Positions 16,581 to 25,585 of a stretch of 64,000 bases of DNA are shown in pieces. The notes under the pieces were generated by a model. The model saw only the letters and a list, made by a program, of their open reading frames with translations, was not told the origin of the DNA and searched no databases. Both the position numbers and the translations under genes were made by a program. The DNA lies in assembly GCF_003337415.1 (NCBI RefSeq), contig NZ_QPJT01000005.1, positions 1 through 64,000 on the forward strand. The letters are read 5' to 3'. The DNA comes from Anaerobacterium chartisolvens. Its GTDB lineage: Bacteria > Bacillota > Clostridia > Acetivibrionales > DSM-27016. The stretch's first letter is position 1. Each line of letters opens with the position of its first letter.

Positions 16581-17464
16581 TGGTGCTTGTTGCTAAGCTT
16601 GTCTCCTTTGCCGCCATTATATATCTCACTTACGTGTTCGTATACTCTTTCTTCAAGCCCATAAGCCGTAAGCGTAAAAAGAGAACGCGGGTTTTCATTA
16701 AAAATGCAAGGGACAGAAGGAAGCAGGAAAGGCTTTTATACTATAAGGATGTTTTTATAAGGGGAGCTTCGGGAAGGCTGCTGCTAAGTGAAGCCAAAAA
16801 GGAAGAGCTGGAGAGGATAATAAAAAGGCTTGATTTAAAGACAACGCCGGAGGAAATAAGGCTTAAGCAAATTCTGTATGTCGCGGGGGCTGCAGCGGTG
16901 TCGTACCTGCTGCTGAAGCTTAACCCGGTATTGGGCTTTATATCAATGATGTTTATAGTAATAGGGTGGATTTATCCGGTGGATGAGCTTGAGAAAAAGG
17001 TGGAATTGAAAAACAAAAACATACTTTTAGACTTTCCGTCGTTTTACGGAATGCTTTATTACCAGTATTCCAAATCGGTAAATATTTATCTTGCCGATGT
17101 AATAAGGGATTTTTTGCCCAATGCCAATGCCGATATGGCGGAGGAGCTGGGGAATATGCTTGACAACATTGAGTTTGGGGAGGAATACGCGTTAAAGCAG
17201 CTCAAAAAGAGGGTGCCTGTGAGACATATTATAAAATTCTGCGATATTATGGAAACGCGTCTTAAGGGCTACGACAACATTTCTCAGATGGCCTACCTTA
17301 AAAACGAGCTTGACGAGCTGAGGGTAACGGCGCTGGAGGATGAGCTGCGGCTGCGTCAGGCAAAAAATTTCAGGACGCAGTTTGTTCTGATAATAATACT
17401 TGCGGCTTATATAGTTATTTATTACTACTTCCAGTCAATTGAGGCAATAAGGCTGTTTTCATAA
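16580..17464 (+). CDS. TadC-like inner-membrane platform protein
   Basis: ATG 16580 overlaps the previous stop (TAATG) and has GGGGGAGG at 16563-16570. The 294-residue protein has a helix at residues 1-22, a basic stretch KPISRKRKKRTR, two further helices near residues 95-135, and a last helix near the C-terminus, as expected for TadC. With TadB it would form the platform on which the TadA motor works. Seven residues per turn of LKK/EL-rich helix fill the soluble part. Confidence 0.7.
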   Translation: MVLVAKLVSFAAIIYLTYVFVYSFFKPISRKRKKRTRVFIKNARDRRKQERLLYYKDVFIRGASGRLLLSEAKKEELERIIKRLDLKTTPEEIRLKQILYVAGAAAVSYLLLKLNPVLGFISMMFIVIGWIYPVDELEKKVELKNKNILLDFPSFYGMLYYQYSKSVNIYLADVIRDFLPNANADMAEELGNMLDNIEFGEEYALKQLKKRVPVRHIIKFCDIMETRLKGYDNISQMAYLKNELDELRVTALEDELRLRQAKNFRTQFVLIIILAAYIVIYYYFQSIEAIRLFS

Positions 17465-17494
17465 AATATAATAAAATTAGGGGGAGTTTAAGCT

Positions 17495-17710
17495 ATGGAC
17501 AGAAAGGAATTTATATCGAGGATTAAGAGCAGCAGGGGGGATATAGGCATAAAGCAGATAGCGGTTACCGTTGCCGTTATAGTGGTAATAGGTGCCGCGG
17601 TGACAATCATAACGGGAAACGGGGGGTTGCTGTCGAAATGGATTAACCAGATATGGGACATGTTTATAGATTATATAAAGAATACCGTAGGTGGGACAGG
17701 TGGGAGCTGA
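17495..17710 (+). CDS. Small Flp-pilin-like membrane protein
   Basis: A 71-residue protein with GGGGGAG 8 nt before ATG 17495. A short polar N-terminus ending SSRGDIGIKQ leads to one hydrophobic helix IAVTVAVIVVIGAAVTII and a small polar tail with VGGTGGS. Size, position after TadC and the single early helix suit an Flp pilin, but the usual class III cleavage motif is not clear. It may be the major subunit or a membrane anchor. Confidence 0.55.
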   Translation: MDRKEFISRIKSSRGDIGIKQIAVTVAVIVVIGAAVTIITGNGGLLSKWINQIWDMFIDYIKNTVGGTGGS

Positions 17711-17712
17711 TT

Positions 17713-18213
17713 ATGGCGGGGTTTGCAAAGGCGATACTTATATCTGTCCTCGTTGCCGTAGTGTTTTTTTTGTTTATGAATATGATATTTTTCTTCCCGT
17801 GGTATATGTCTCTTGTTTATGAGACGTTCAACCTTTCGCAGGTAGCGGCAGCCGACAACTATTTAAAGAATATGAATGTTAATGCCGCAATGGATCGCTT
17901 GAAAAGCAAGCCTATATTTTCAGACGCTTCTGTAATAAACTTAATAGAAATAGAGGCGAAGAATTCATACGGCTCTACAGCCATAGGCGAGGACAATGCC
18001 GACGAGGCATATGTGGCGTCAGGGATGGACGACAGCAGCAAGCCGTACAGACAAAGGGGAGAGAAAATAACGGTAAGGATAAAGGCGGCTTACCCTTTCA
18101 GGGTAAAGCTGGCAAATGCCGATGTGGAGCTGGTGCTGCCTGTAAGCTTCCAGCTTTCCACAACGGGGCTTAAATATTATAAGGATCTGCCGTATTATAA
18201 GGATATACTCTAG
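17713..18213 (+). CDS. TadE/F-like minor pilin
   Basis: ATG 17713 follows GTGGGAG and starts 2 bp after the previous stop. The 166-residue protein has a strong N-terminal helix (about residues 5-32) and an exported domain with RGEKITVRIKAAYPF and a VELVLPVSF strand, the pattern of TadE/TadF pseudopilins. It and the next gene are likely a minor-pilin pair. Confidence 0.55.
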   Translation: MAGFAKAILISVLVAVVFFLFMNMIFFFPWYMSLVYETFNLSQVAAADNYLKNMNVNAAMDRLKSKPIFSDASVINLIEIEAKNSYGSTAIGEDNADEAYVASGMDDSSKPYRQRGEKITVRIKAAYPFRVKLANADVELVLPVSFQLSTTGLKYYKDLPYYKDIL

Positions 18214-18221
18214 GAGGCACT

Positions 18222-18716
18222 ATGAGGACATATGCCTATGTAATATTGATTGTATTGCTTTCGATAATAATTTTGCAGCCGTTCTTTGAAATGCTTAATG
18301 TATTCACAGAGAAGGCAAGAGTGGATTCGGCGGTGCTGAACGCCGGGAGGCTGGCAGCGGCAAGGAGTGTGGAGGATTATAACAGGGCGGAGCTTAATCC
18401 GGAGATAGATGCGGACAGCTTTATAGATATATTCAGTGAGGCGTTTGCCTCGGCGATGGACATGAAGGTGGTAAGTGTATCTTCCGACAGGGCATATTTT
18501 TCACCTGCCGACGGAGCCGATGAGAGGTTTAACGGCTTTGAGGCAAGGCTTGCAATAGATGAGGAGTACGGCAAGGTAAGCCTCTGCCGTATAAACGTGT
18601 CGGGAAGGTACAGGTATAAGACGCAGATATTAAGGTATGCGCAGCAGCAGCTTCCAGGGCTTACGGCATTTGATCTTAATGCCGCGCAGGTGTTTGAGGT
18701 TAGAGTGGTTAACTGA
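18222..18716 (+). CDS. TadE/F-like minor pilin
   Basis: A 164-residue protein with AGGAGGC at 18212-18218 before ATG 18222. It has an N-terminal helix (YVILIVLLSIIILQPFF), then VDSAVLNAGRLAAARSV, which looks like the continuous helix of pseudopilins, and a C-terminal exported domain. Nine bp separate it from the preceding minor pilin. It ends the Tad run; a MITE follows 12 bp later. Confidence 0.55.
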   Translation: MRTYAYVILIVLLSIIILQPFFEMLNVFTEKARVDSAVLNAGRLAAARSVEDYNRAELNPEIDADSFIDIFSEAFASAMDMKVVSVSSDRAYFSPADGADERFNGFEARLAIDEEYGKVSLCRINVSGRYRYKTQILRYAQQQLPGLTAFDLNAAQVFEVRVVN

Positions 18717-18728
18717 TCTAAATAGGAT

Positions 18729-18930
18729 GCAATAAAGATTTTACAAACATAGAGGATATAATTGCTTGCAGAAATTTTTAACTACAACGTAAGACTCTAA
18801 GAGTCTTCAAGACGCCTTGCGGGGAAATGTCTCTAGGGTCTGTCATCAGGCGCTTTTCTTAGATGTATTCCTTAAGGGTCAAAAAAATTTCTTACATCAA
18901 ATTATATCCTCCATGTAAAATCTTTATTGC
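18729..18930 (+). mobile_element. MITE-like element, copy A (202 bp)
   Basis: Terminal inverted repeats GCAATAAAGATTTTACA (18729-18745) and its complement ending at 18930 bound a non-coding 202-bp unit. The inside is a long imperfect palindrome with a GACGCC/GGCGC core. Copies B, C and D in this window share it. Copy A has about 17 extra bp with an AAGACTC/GAGTCTT palindrome. The flanks are TA-rich (TATATA). It separates the Tad locus from the SLH gene. Confidence 0.9.
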
Positions 18931-18969
18931 TAAATATATAATAAAGAAAAAATCATATGGAGGTAAGCT

Positions 18970-19896
18970 ATGAGAAAAATGGCGGGGGTTCTGGCGGCTG
19001 TTATGGTGTGGGCGGCTCTTTGCGGAGGGGCGGTATGCGGTGCGGCGGTAAAATTCAGCGACGTGCCGGATAAGGCATGGTATGCGGATTATGTGTACAA
19101 GCTCAGCGCAAAGGGAATCATAGGGGGCTACCAGAGCGGCAGGTTCGGGCCGGAGGATGATGTGAAGGTTGCACAGTTCATAACCATGGTGGTGCGTTCT
19201 TTAGGCTATGACAACCTGAAATATTACTCGGGGTATGTGGACAAGGCCAAGAACTTAAGGCTGGTGGACGAGGGGGAATTTCCGACAAAGGCGAGTCTTG
19301 AAAGGGCGATAACCAGAGAGGAGTCGGCAAGGATAATAGTGAGGGCGTTGAAAAACGAAAAGTATAATGTAAGCCTGAGCGTATTTGAGGGCATGATAGG
19401 CGACTACATGAGCATAGACAGCTCCATGAGGAGCTATGTGCTGAAGGTGTATTATCTGGGCATAATGGGAGGATATAAGAGCGGAAACTTCGGGCCGAAG
19501 GATAAGTCCACCAGGGCCCAGGCCTGCAAAATGATTATGTGTATGCTTGAGCCGGAGCTGAGGGAAGGGCCGGTAGCAAAAGATGGAGAGACAGTCAAGA
19601 TAAAGGGCTATGACGTGCCGATAAAGTCTGATATCGTTATCAGTACGGGTTCAGAATATAATGTAGATATTTTTTTGAGTATAGACCTTTCTAGGTCTGA
19701 CGATTCTCAATATGAACCTCTTGAAAAGGTATTGGCAAGCAAATTTGGTACCGAAGCTATAAATCCTATTATTGATTATATTAAGACCAAAAAAGATCGC
19801 TTTACTAAGTTGCAAAATGCATTTTATATAGATGGGCAAAAAATATTAGTTGGTTCAAATGGATATATTGTTGATCTAGTAATATACCAGAGATGA
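18970..19896 (+). CDS. SLH-domain surface protein
   Basis: A 308-residue secreted protein with GGAGGT before ATG 18970 and a signal peptide ending near CGAAV. Two S-layer homology-type modules follow: FSDVPDKAWYADYV...GIIGGYQSGRFGPEDD and YLGIMGGYKSGNFGPKDK. They anchor proteins to the cell wall polymer. The C-terminal ~90 residues are unrelated to SLH and are encoded by DNA of clearly lower GC (from about 19630). It is 19 bp upstream of the large exoprotein, so the pair may be co-expressed, perhaps as Tad-associated surface proteins. Confidence 0.85.
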   Translation: MRKMAGVLAAVMVWAALCGGAVCGAAVKFSDVPDKAWYADYVYKLSAKGIIGGYQSGRFGPEDDVKVAQFITMVVRSLGYDNLKYYSGYVDKAKNLRLVDEGEFPTKASLERAITREESARIIVRALKNEKYNVSLSVFEGMIGDYMSIDSSMRSYVLKVYYLGIMGGYKSGNFGPKDKSTRAQACKMIMCMLEPELREGPVAKDGETVKIKGYDVPIKSDIVISTGSEYNVDIFLSIDLSRSDDSQYEPLEKVLASKFGTEAINPIIDYIKTKKDRFTKLQNAFYIDGQKILVGSNGYIVDLVIYQR

Positions 19897-19915
19897 GTCA
19901 GGAAAGGATTGAACA

Positions 19916-22900
19916 ATGAAAAATAAGATATCTATCTTACTCATATTTGTGCTTATTATACTTCAACTTAAATTTTTAAATCTGAGTGTCTTTGCAGCTT
20001 TTAGTATTGAAGATGCTATACTGCGTGCAAATAGCGACATAAGACTTATGTATGGAATGAGTTACGACTACTATGTTAAGGGAGAGGGTGCAAATGCAGG
20101 ACATATTGTAAACAATAATGGAGAGAGACTTAATACAAATCTACTCATTGGGAATTGGGACAGAGACGGATTTGCATACAGACCATCAAACAGTGAATAT
20201 TTTAAAGAGCTTTCCCAGTATAATATAGAATTTAATAATGAGGATAGGTATTTTAACGTTTTTGTTTTTGGAAGCAAACCTTCAGATGCACACTATCTTG
20301 GACAAGATATGGAGGGTAATCTTTTCTCAAACGTCTATCACCCCGTGGATATATGGAATAATAACAAAGCAGTGGAAGAATACTCATGGGTATACCAGCC
20401 ATGGTTAGTTTATACATCATCAAATTCACAACAGGCCATATGTACACAAAGCGATTTTGATCTGTTAAGAATACAGAATATCATAAACCGGCAAACCGAC
20501 GCAGCCCGCAAGCAGGAGCTTGAGGAGTATTATGAGGATTTAGGGAAGCTGGTGCAGGACTATTTCCCCCTCTCCTTCGAGGGCATGAATGCCAAATTCG
20601 ACGGAAGCTATAAAACCACAAACTGGCTTGAATATATTCATATAATGCAGCCTCCCACCTACTATACATGGGGGATGGGGAGGATGTGGAACAGCGGGGG
20701 GCAGTATTACAAAACAATTCTGATACCCCCTTTTAAATTTCTGGATCAGCCTGACTATTCAGCCACCATATTAAGAACGGGCACGGAGGACGGAGCGGAT
20801 GAAAACGGGGAATATGAGGCTGTTGTAGAATTCAGAGTGAATAATTGCCCTCAGTCGGGGGAGGTACGTCCCCCTGTAACTATTGAGCTTGAGGGAGGGC
20901 ATATAACGCAAGGAGCTGTGCCGGGCTACTGTATTCTCACTCCCGAAATTGTGGAAGGGTGGGTGCAACACAGAAACGGCACGTTTACAGTCAGCGACAA
21001 AACCCCTGTCATGGACGGGATAGACTGGATGAACAGATTGCTTACAACGGAAGGAGGACGGGGCAAGGAGTACAGGGCGGGAGAGCATGTGCCTTTTGTA
21101 AAGGAGCTGGATGGCGGCGTAAGCGCGTATTGCAGGATAGGGAGCGATAAAAAGACGGTAAAAAGTTATATAAGGTTTAAGTGGAAGCCCAATGAAAGCG
21201 CAGAGCAGGTCAAAATGAAGGTATCTATAAATATGGGGCCGAACAATTTGACGGAGGGTGCGTCTTCCGGAAACAACTACGACGAGGCTGTTATGGGAAT
21301 ATCAAAAAGGCTTTCGGCCTCGGGAGAATACGTGCTGGATTATGACGTAGTTTCCAGAGATTTTATATACGGCGTGAATAACGGTCAGCCACTGAACGCG
21401 AGGCTGGAGCTTCCGCACAACTCTTCCGGCTGGTATGACTGGTCGGCGAGCTGGGCGGAGGGGAGCCAAACCTCGGGTCAATTGGACAAGCTGCTGTCAG
21501 ACCCCTCCTCTATAGCCGGAAGTATGGATTATGGAGTCGAATATGACCCAATAAGCACCTCTGAAACGAGTGTCAGCAAGCTACCGTCAATAAGCTGGAC
21601 TACTAAGAAAAGCCATTTCGGGTTTGAGCCATCAACAGGCAGGTTTAAAAGTAATGGCAGCTTTTCCTACGGAAGCGGGTATGCAGCCAATGGCAACAAC
21701 CCTTTGGCGCGGTTTAAGCTGGATAGCTTTGGGGAAATATTCAGAACGGCACGCTACAGTGCATACAGGAGCTACCATTCACACAGCAGCAGCTGCTATA
21801 ATTCCGAAGGCGTGCGCGTTTGCGGCAGGAGCTCAGGGCCGTACAACCATGTGTCGGGGACTGTTACCCAGACCGCCAGGTTCCCTTATTGCAGCGACAC
21901 GGTAGAAATACAGTCAATGACCTACAACGGCAAAGGTATGCCTTTAATTAATCTTAAGAAGGATGAAAGGACGGAGGGCACCGGGGCGGGAGCCGGCGCA
22001 AAAAGAAAAATAGTGTGGGAGGGAGACAGGTGGGGAATACCCGTGGTACGGTATATGAGAAGCATAGACCGTCAAGGCAATACCTCAAGCCTTTCAGTGG
22101 TGCCCGGAAACCACGGAGGGCAAAGGATATTCCAGCACCTTGACAGCGCGGAGGTGTCTTATAGTGTGGATACATCCTTTGCGGGGCATTTTCAGGCCGA
22201 CAGGGACAACGCATACAATAACGAGGGCAACTACAAGGGATATGGCTTTAAATACGCGCCCTTTGCCACCGACAGGCAGCTCCAGAGGTATGCATATCCC
22301 ATAAAATCAGGGTACTTTTATGTGCCCTATGCAGTGTACCGTGTGAGCATCAAAACTGAAATATACAAAAGGGAGGGGCAGCAAACGGAGCATAACAGCA
22401 TAGTTAACAGCGTAAAGAGCTCGTTTGTGCTGGATATCGGACTGCCTACAATGAAGCGCAACGGGGATGCGGTGATTGATACGGACGGAAGGAAATACGG
22501 CAGCTATCCTGTGCAAATCGGGCAGCAGTACAGCAAATCGGAGCGCAAGCTTGAGTACGGCAGGGGGCCTGAAAATAATGCCGGTATGTACCTTACGGGA
22601 AGTGAAGAACAGCTTCTGGGAAATACCGATCCGCTGTTTAAACGGATTCTGGAGGGCTGGACATATTCGGGCACGCAAGGCTCATGGGGAGGGACGGACA
22701 GCGCGGCTTCGTATAAATACAGGGAGTATGTGAGTGAGGCGGATATATACAAGATAGAGGAGCAAACGACACTTACATTTACGGTAAACCCTGAAAAGCT
22801 TAAGTTTTATATAATACCTAAGACTGCCGATGGGGTGTACGGTATATCTGTGAGCTTCGGTGAGTTTACAAACACCAGGACAAGGGGGCCTGACGGGAGC

Positions 22901-22984
22901 GCGGCACAGCCTGTCAAATTAAACGGAGCGGGGCAGACCGATGTCGTGGCCTTTACCGTGGTGGGCAGCATGTATGACGATTAA
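19916..22984 (+). CDS. Large secreted protein of unknown function (1022 aa)
   Basis: ATG 19916 follows GGAAAGGA. A signal peptide (about residues 1-27) is followed by a long, Tyr/Ser/Gly/Asn-rich extracellular protein. I recognise no catalytic motif. A HSHSSSCYNSEGVRVCGR segment near residue 625 resembles a small Cys/His metal or disulfide knot. The first ~185 codons are AT-rich; from about 20480 the gene becomes GC-rich like the Tad genes, so the gene looks mosaic. Its position downstream of the Tad locus suggests it is a cargo or an adhesin linked to the pilus. That is inference from context only. Confidence 0.6.
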   Translation: MKNKISILLIFVLIILQLKFLNLSVFAAFSIEDAILRANSDIRLMYGMSYDYYVKGEGANAGHIVNNNGERLNTNLLIGNWDRDGFAYRPSNSEYFKELSQYNIEFNNEDRYFNVFVFGSKPSDAHYLGQDMEGNLFSNVYHPVDIWNNNKAVEEYSWVYQPWLVYTSSNSQQAICTQSDFDLLRIQNIINRQTDAARKQELEEYYEDLGKLVQDYFPLSFEGMNAKFDGSYKTTNWLEYIHIMQPPTYYTWGMGRMWNSGGQYYKTILIPPFKFLDQPDYSATILRTGTEDGADENGEYEAVVEFRVNNCPQSGEVRPPVTIELEGGHITQGAVPGYCILTPEIVEGWVQHRNGTFTVSDKTPVMDGIDWMNRLLTTEGGRGKEYRAGEHVPFVKELDGGVSAYCRIGSDKKTVKSYIRFKWKPNESAEQVKMKVSINMGPNNLTEGASSGNNYDEAVMGISKRLSASGEYVLDYDVVSRDFIYGVNNGQPLNARLELPHNSSGWYDWSASWAEGSQTSGQLDKLLSDPSSIAGSMDYGVEYDPISTSETSVSKLPSISWTTKKSHFGFEPSTGRFKSNGSFSYGSGYAANGNNPLARFKLDSFGEIFRTARYSAYRSYHSHSSSCYNSEGVRVCGRSSGPYNHVSGTVTQTARFPYCSDTVEIQSMTYNGKGMPLINLKKDERTEGTGAGAGAKRKIVWEGDRWGIPVVRYMRSIDRQGNTSSLSVVPGNHGGQRIFQHLDSAEVSYSVDTSFAGHFQADRDNAYNNEGNYKGYGFKYAPFATDRQLQRYAYPIKSGYFYVPYAVYRVSIKTEIYKREGQQTEHNSIVNSVKSSFVLDIGLPTMKRNGDAVIDTDGRKYGSYPVQIGQQYSKSERKLEYGRGPENNAGMYLTGSEEQLLGNTDPLFKRILEGWTYSGTQGSWGGTDSAASYKYREYVSEADIYKIEEQTTLTFTVNPEKLKFYIIPKTADGVYGISVSFGEFTNTRTRGPDGSAAQPVKLNGAGQTDVVAFTVVGSMYDD

Positions 22985-22988
22985 TTGT

Positions 22989-23791
22989 GGGTGTATTTAA
23001 TTTAAGTGACGAAAATGCAAATTTTAACTCCCCTTCTATCTTCCCCTCACATTGAGGGGAAGAAAAAAGAAGGGCACTGGAGAAGAAAATGAGAAGAACA
23101 ACGCAGGCGCATGTAAAGCAGCTAGCGAAAGAAATGAGAAGACATCCTACAAGTGGAGAACAGGAGTTGTGGGATAAAATCCGAAATAAACAGTTGGGAG
23201 GGTACCGGTTTTTAAGGCAATATGCCATAAGTAGGTATATAGCTGATTTTTATTGCAGCAAAGCCAAAACAGCAGTAGAAGTGGATGGAAGTATTCATGA
23301 ACAGGACGAACGTAAGGAATATGACTCAATAAGGGAAGAAGTAATAAAAGCACATGGAATAAGGATTATACGATTCACCAATGAAGAGATTATTGAGGAT
23401 ATAAATAATGTATTGAAAAGGTTGCTGGAGTTTTTAGAAAGCGAAAGTAGTAGAGATTAGTATTAAACATATTGAGATGTAGAGGCAGGATATACCATAT
23501 ATTGCTGCTTTAAGAGCAAAATTTGAAAGTGCTTTATGGAGAAATGTTGAAGACATAATTGCTACTTAGAAGACCAGTAAAACCTACATTGACCTTCTTT
23601 TCCTTCCCCTCGAAGTGAGGGGAAGATAGATAGGGAGCTTATTAAAAATCTGGATTTGGAATAAAACGCCATAATATATTGGCTCTTTTTAACCATTTTT
23701 TTGGATAATTATGCTGTTATGTGAAAAAAGTGCTTCAATTGTAATGCCTATGGCGATTTTCCGAAATACTGTGTCAGATATAATTTATGCA
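22989..23791 (+). mobile_element. Repeated element carrying a DUF559 gene, full copy
   Basis: The 803-bp unit is shared, apart from an internal deletion, with 56835-57208. Within it two inverted repeats of about 50 bp flank the gene. The left one (about 23027-23076) reads CTCCCCTTCTATCTTCCCCTC and carries its own hairpin CTTCCCCTCA/TGAGGGGAAG. The right one (about 23589-23640) is its complement, also with a hairpin. The common sequence extends 150 bp beyond the right repeat. I see no transposase. The inverted repeats plus a nuclease gene suggest a selfish element. Confidence 0.75.
23089..23460 (+). CDS. DUF559 endonuclease-domain protein
   Basis: A 123-residue protein of the DUF559/Vsr-like restriction-endonuclease fold. 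Typical pieces are HPTSGEQELWDKIRNKQLGGYRFLRQYAI and IADFYCSKAKTAVEVDGSIHE, with the D...EVDG residues as the likely metal-binding nuclease centre, then YDSIREEVIKAHGIRIIRFTNEEI. The family is presumed to nick or cut DNA; no target is known. ATG 23089 follows GGAGAAGAAA. It is the only gene in the repeated element and lies between its inverted repeats, so it may act in the element's spread. Confidence 0.85.
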   Translation: MRRTTQAHVKQLAKEMRRHPTSGEQELWDKIRNKQLGGYRFLRQYAISRYIADFYCSKAKTAVEVDGSIHEQDERKEYDSIREEVIKAHGIRIIRFTNEEIIEDINNVLKRLLEFLESESSRD

Positions 23792-23880
23792 CCCATTAAT
23801 TATTATGCCTCTATATGAAGCAAGATAAATATGGTAGAATAATAGGTGCCAATATAAAAGCTATAGAAGGAAGTGGTTGA

Positions 23881-24267
23881 ATGCCAGACATTACAATAGT
23901 TAATACCGATAAGGCACCTAAGGCTATAGGCCCGTATTCTCAGGCAGTGAATGTGGGAGGGAGGATTTTTACATCGGGACAGATTGGAATTATTCCCGAA
24001 ACAGGAGAAATGGTTCAAGGTGGAGTGGAGGCCGAGGCAAAACAGGCCCTTGATAACTTAAAGGCCGTTCTTGAGGCGGCAGGAAGCGGAATGAAGTATG
24101 TAACCAAAACTACGGTATTTATAAAAGACATGGGAGATTTTAATACTGTAAACAATATCTACTCACAATATTTTGAAGCTCCTTATCCCGCACGATCCTG
24201 CATAGAGATATCCCGTATGCCTAAGGATGCCCTCATAGAAATTGAAGCTATAGCCTTTGTCCCGTAA
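23881..24267 (+). CDS. RidA family enamine/imine deaminase
   Basis: A 128-residue RidA/YjgF protein, the normal family length. It has the start DITIVNTDKAPKAIGPYSQAV, the IFTSGQIGI strand, and the C-terminal PYPARSCIEI..DALIEIEAIA with the Arg that binds substrate carboxylate. RidA hydrolyses reactive 2-aminoacrylate and related enamines made by PLP enzymes. GGAAGTGG precedes ATG 23881. It is monocistronic and ends at a strong bidirectional terminator. Confidence 0.93.
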   Translation: MPDITIVNTDKAPKAIGPYSQAVNVGGRIFTSGQIGIIPETGEMVQGGVEAEAKQALDNLKAVLEAAGSGMKYVTKTTVFIKDMGDFNTVNNIYSQYFEAPYPARSCIEISRMPKDALIEIEAIAFVP

Positions 24268-24310
24268 GAAGCCTAAGGCTCTTTGGAACAAATTCCAAGC
24301 TTTACCGCTG

Positions 24311-24358
24311 CACAAAACGACATGCATCCTTGAAGGGAACAATGCATGTCGTTTTGTG
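24311..24358. terminator. Bidirectional terminator
   Basis: A perfect 17-bp inverted repeat CACAAAACGACATGCAT (24311-24327) / its complement (24342-24358) gives T-rich ends on both strands. It lies between the convergent RidA and KAS III-like genes and can serve both. Confidence 0.85.
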
Positions 24359-24368
24359 TGGGGCTTAA

Positions 24369-25376
24369 CTATTTTCCCCACCTCAGAGTTGCGGCAATAT
24401 GGTTTTCACCGGCTCCCGAGGAGGCAATGAACAGTATGCTTCCATCCTTCAGCATTCCTTTCATTTCGGCTTCAAATAAATTTACGGGTATGCATGCCGA
24501 CGCCATGTTTCCATACTTGACGAAGGTTTCATAGGAGTTTTCAGGGTTTATCCCCACGCAGTCCCTCCATGCTCCATGTGCCCAGTGGCATGGCTGGTGA
24601 GACAGGAACAGGTCTATATCGGAGGCTTTGAGCCTTGACTTTTCCAGCGTTTTTTCCAGAAGGAGCTTCATGTGGTTTACGGATTCTTTTCCTACCTCTC
24701 TTATTATGGGGTCAAATGTTAAAAGAGGCTTTTCCATGGAGGGCATAAAGTGCTTGCGGTTATAGCCCTCAGGCTGCCTCATTTGCAGTGTGAAGCCCTT
24801 ATGGTACTGGCCGTGAGAGTTGCAAAATGACGCTATATATCCCTTTCCCTCGCTGACCTGCCCCATTACCACAGCACCCGCCCCATCTCCCAGATAGCAG
24901 CACTGGTAGTCGCTGTAATCTGCCAGTTGAGAGCAAAAGGCAGAGGTTATTATAAGTATTTTTTTAAATTCTCCTGCCGCGATCAGGTTTGAAGCTGTAA
25001 CTACCATAGTAACAAAGCTTGAGCAGCAGGTATCTACGGACCAGGCACCGGAATTTTTCAGCCCAAGCTTGTGCTGTACAAGGCAAGCATTAGTGGGGAG
25101 AATTTCATCCTGTATCATAGACTGAACTATAACGAGGTCAATTTCTTCAGGCGAAACGCCTGCTACTTCAAGAGCTCTTTTTCCGGCTTCGGCTTCGGCT
25201 TCGGAAGGAAGCATATCTATAGGGAAAACTCTTCTTTCATTTATGCCTTCAAAAGGGTTTTTTCCTTCTTTCAGCTTTGAAAAACAGATGTTTGTCCAGA
25301 AATCATTTTTTCTAACCTCTTGCGGGATTACTGCTGCAACCCCAAGGATTCCTGAGGGAACTAACGTTTTTGACAT
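24369..25376 (-). CDS. 3-oxoacyl-ACP synthase III-like enzyme
   Basis: ATG 25376 has GGGAGG at 6-nt spacing. The 335-residue protein has the KAS III plan: the nucleophile in VDTCCSSF (Cys near 118), His in FLSHQPCHWAH and Asn in KYGNMASACIP. It condenses an acyl-CoA or acyl-ACP with a malonyl unit or a similar thioester. The site around His (SHQPC rather than PHQAN) is unusual, so it may serve a special product instead of bulk fatty acid synthesis. No other lipid gene is near, and it is flanked by terminators, which makes it a lone gene. Confidence 0.85.
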   Translation of the reverse strand: MSKTLVPSGILGVAAVIPQEVRKNDFWTNICFSKLKEGKNPFEGINERRVFPIDMLPSEAEAEAGKRALEVAGVSPEEIDLVIVQSMIQDEILPTNACLVQHKLGLKNSGAWSVDTCCSSFVTMVVTASNLIAAGEFKKILIITSAFCSQLADYSDYQCCYLGDGAGAVVMGQVSEGKGYIASFCNSHGQYHKGFTLQMRQPEGYNRKHFMPSMEKPLLTFDPIIREVGKESVNHMKLLLEKTLEKSRLKASDIDLFLSHQPCHWAHGAWRDCVGINPENSYETFVKYGNMASACIPVNLFEAEMKGMLKDGSILFIASSGAGENHIAATLRWGK

Positions 25377-25538
25377 AAAATACCTCCCATTACACATTTA
25401 TTTTGCTATATCATGTCAAATTATAATAAAAAACCTATAATATGTCAAACAGCTAGTAGACATGTTTTTATATATAATAGAATTTTTTATATCATAAATA
25501 TACATGGGTGTCGCTAAGGAGGTATCTAAGGAACATAA

Positions 25539-25575
25539 AAAAACCGGCACAGCTTTTTTGGCTGTGCCGGTTTTT
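25539..25575. terminator. Bidirectional terminator
   Basis: AAAAACCGGCACAGC (25539-25553) and GCTGTGCCGGTTTTT (25561-25575) form a 15-bp stem with T-runs on both strands. It ends the minus-strand DUF4097 gene. Confidence 0.85.
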
Positions 25576-25585
25576 ACCCGCAAAT

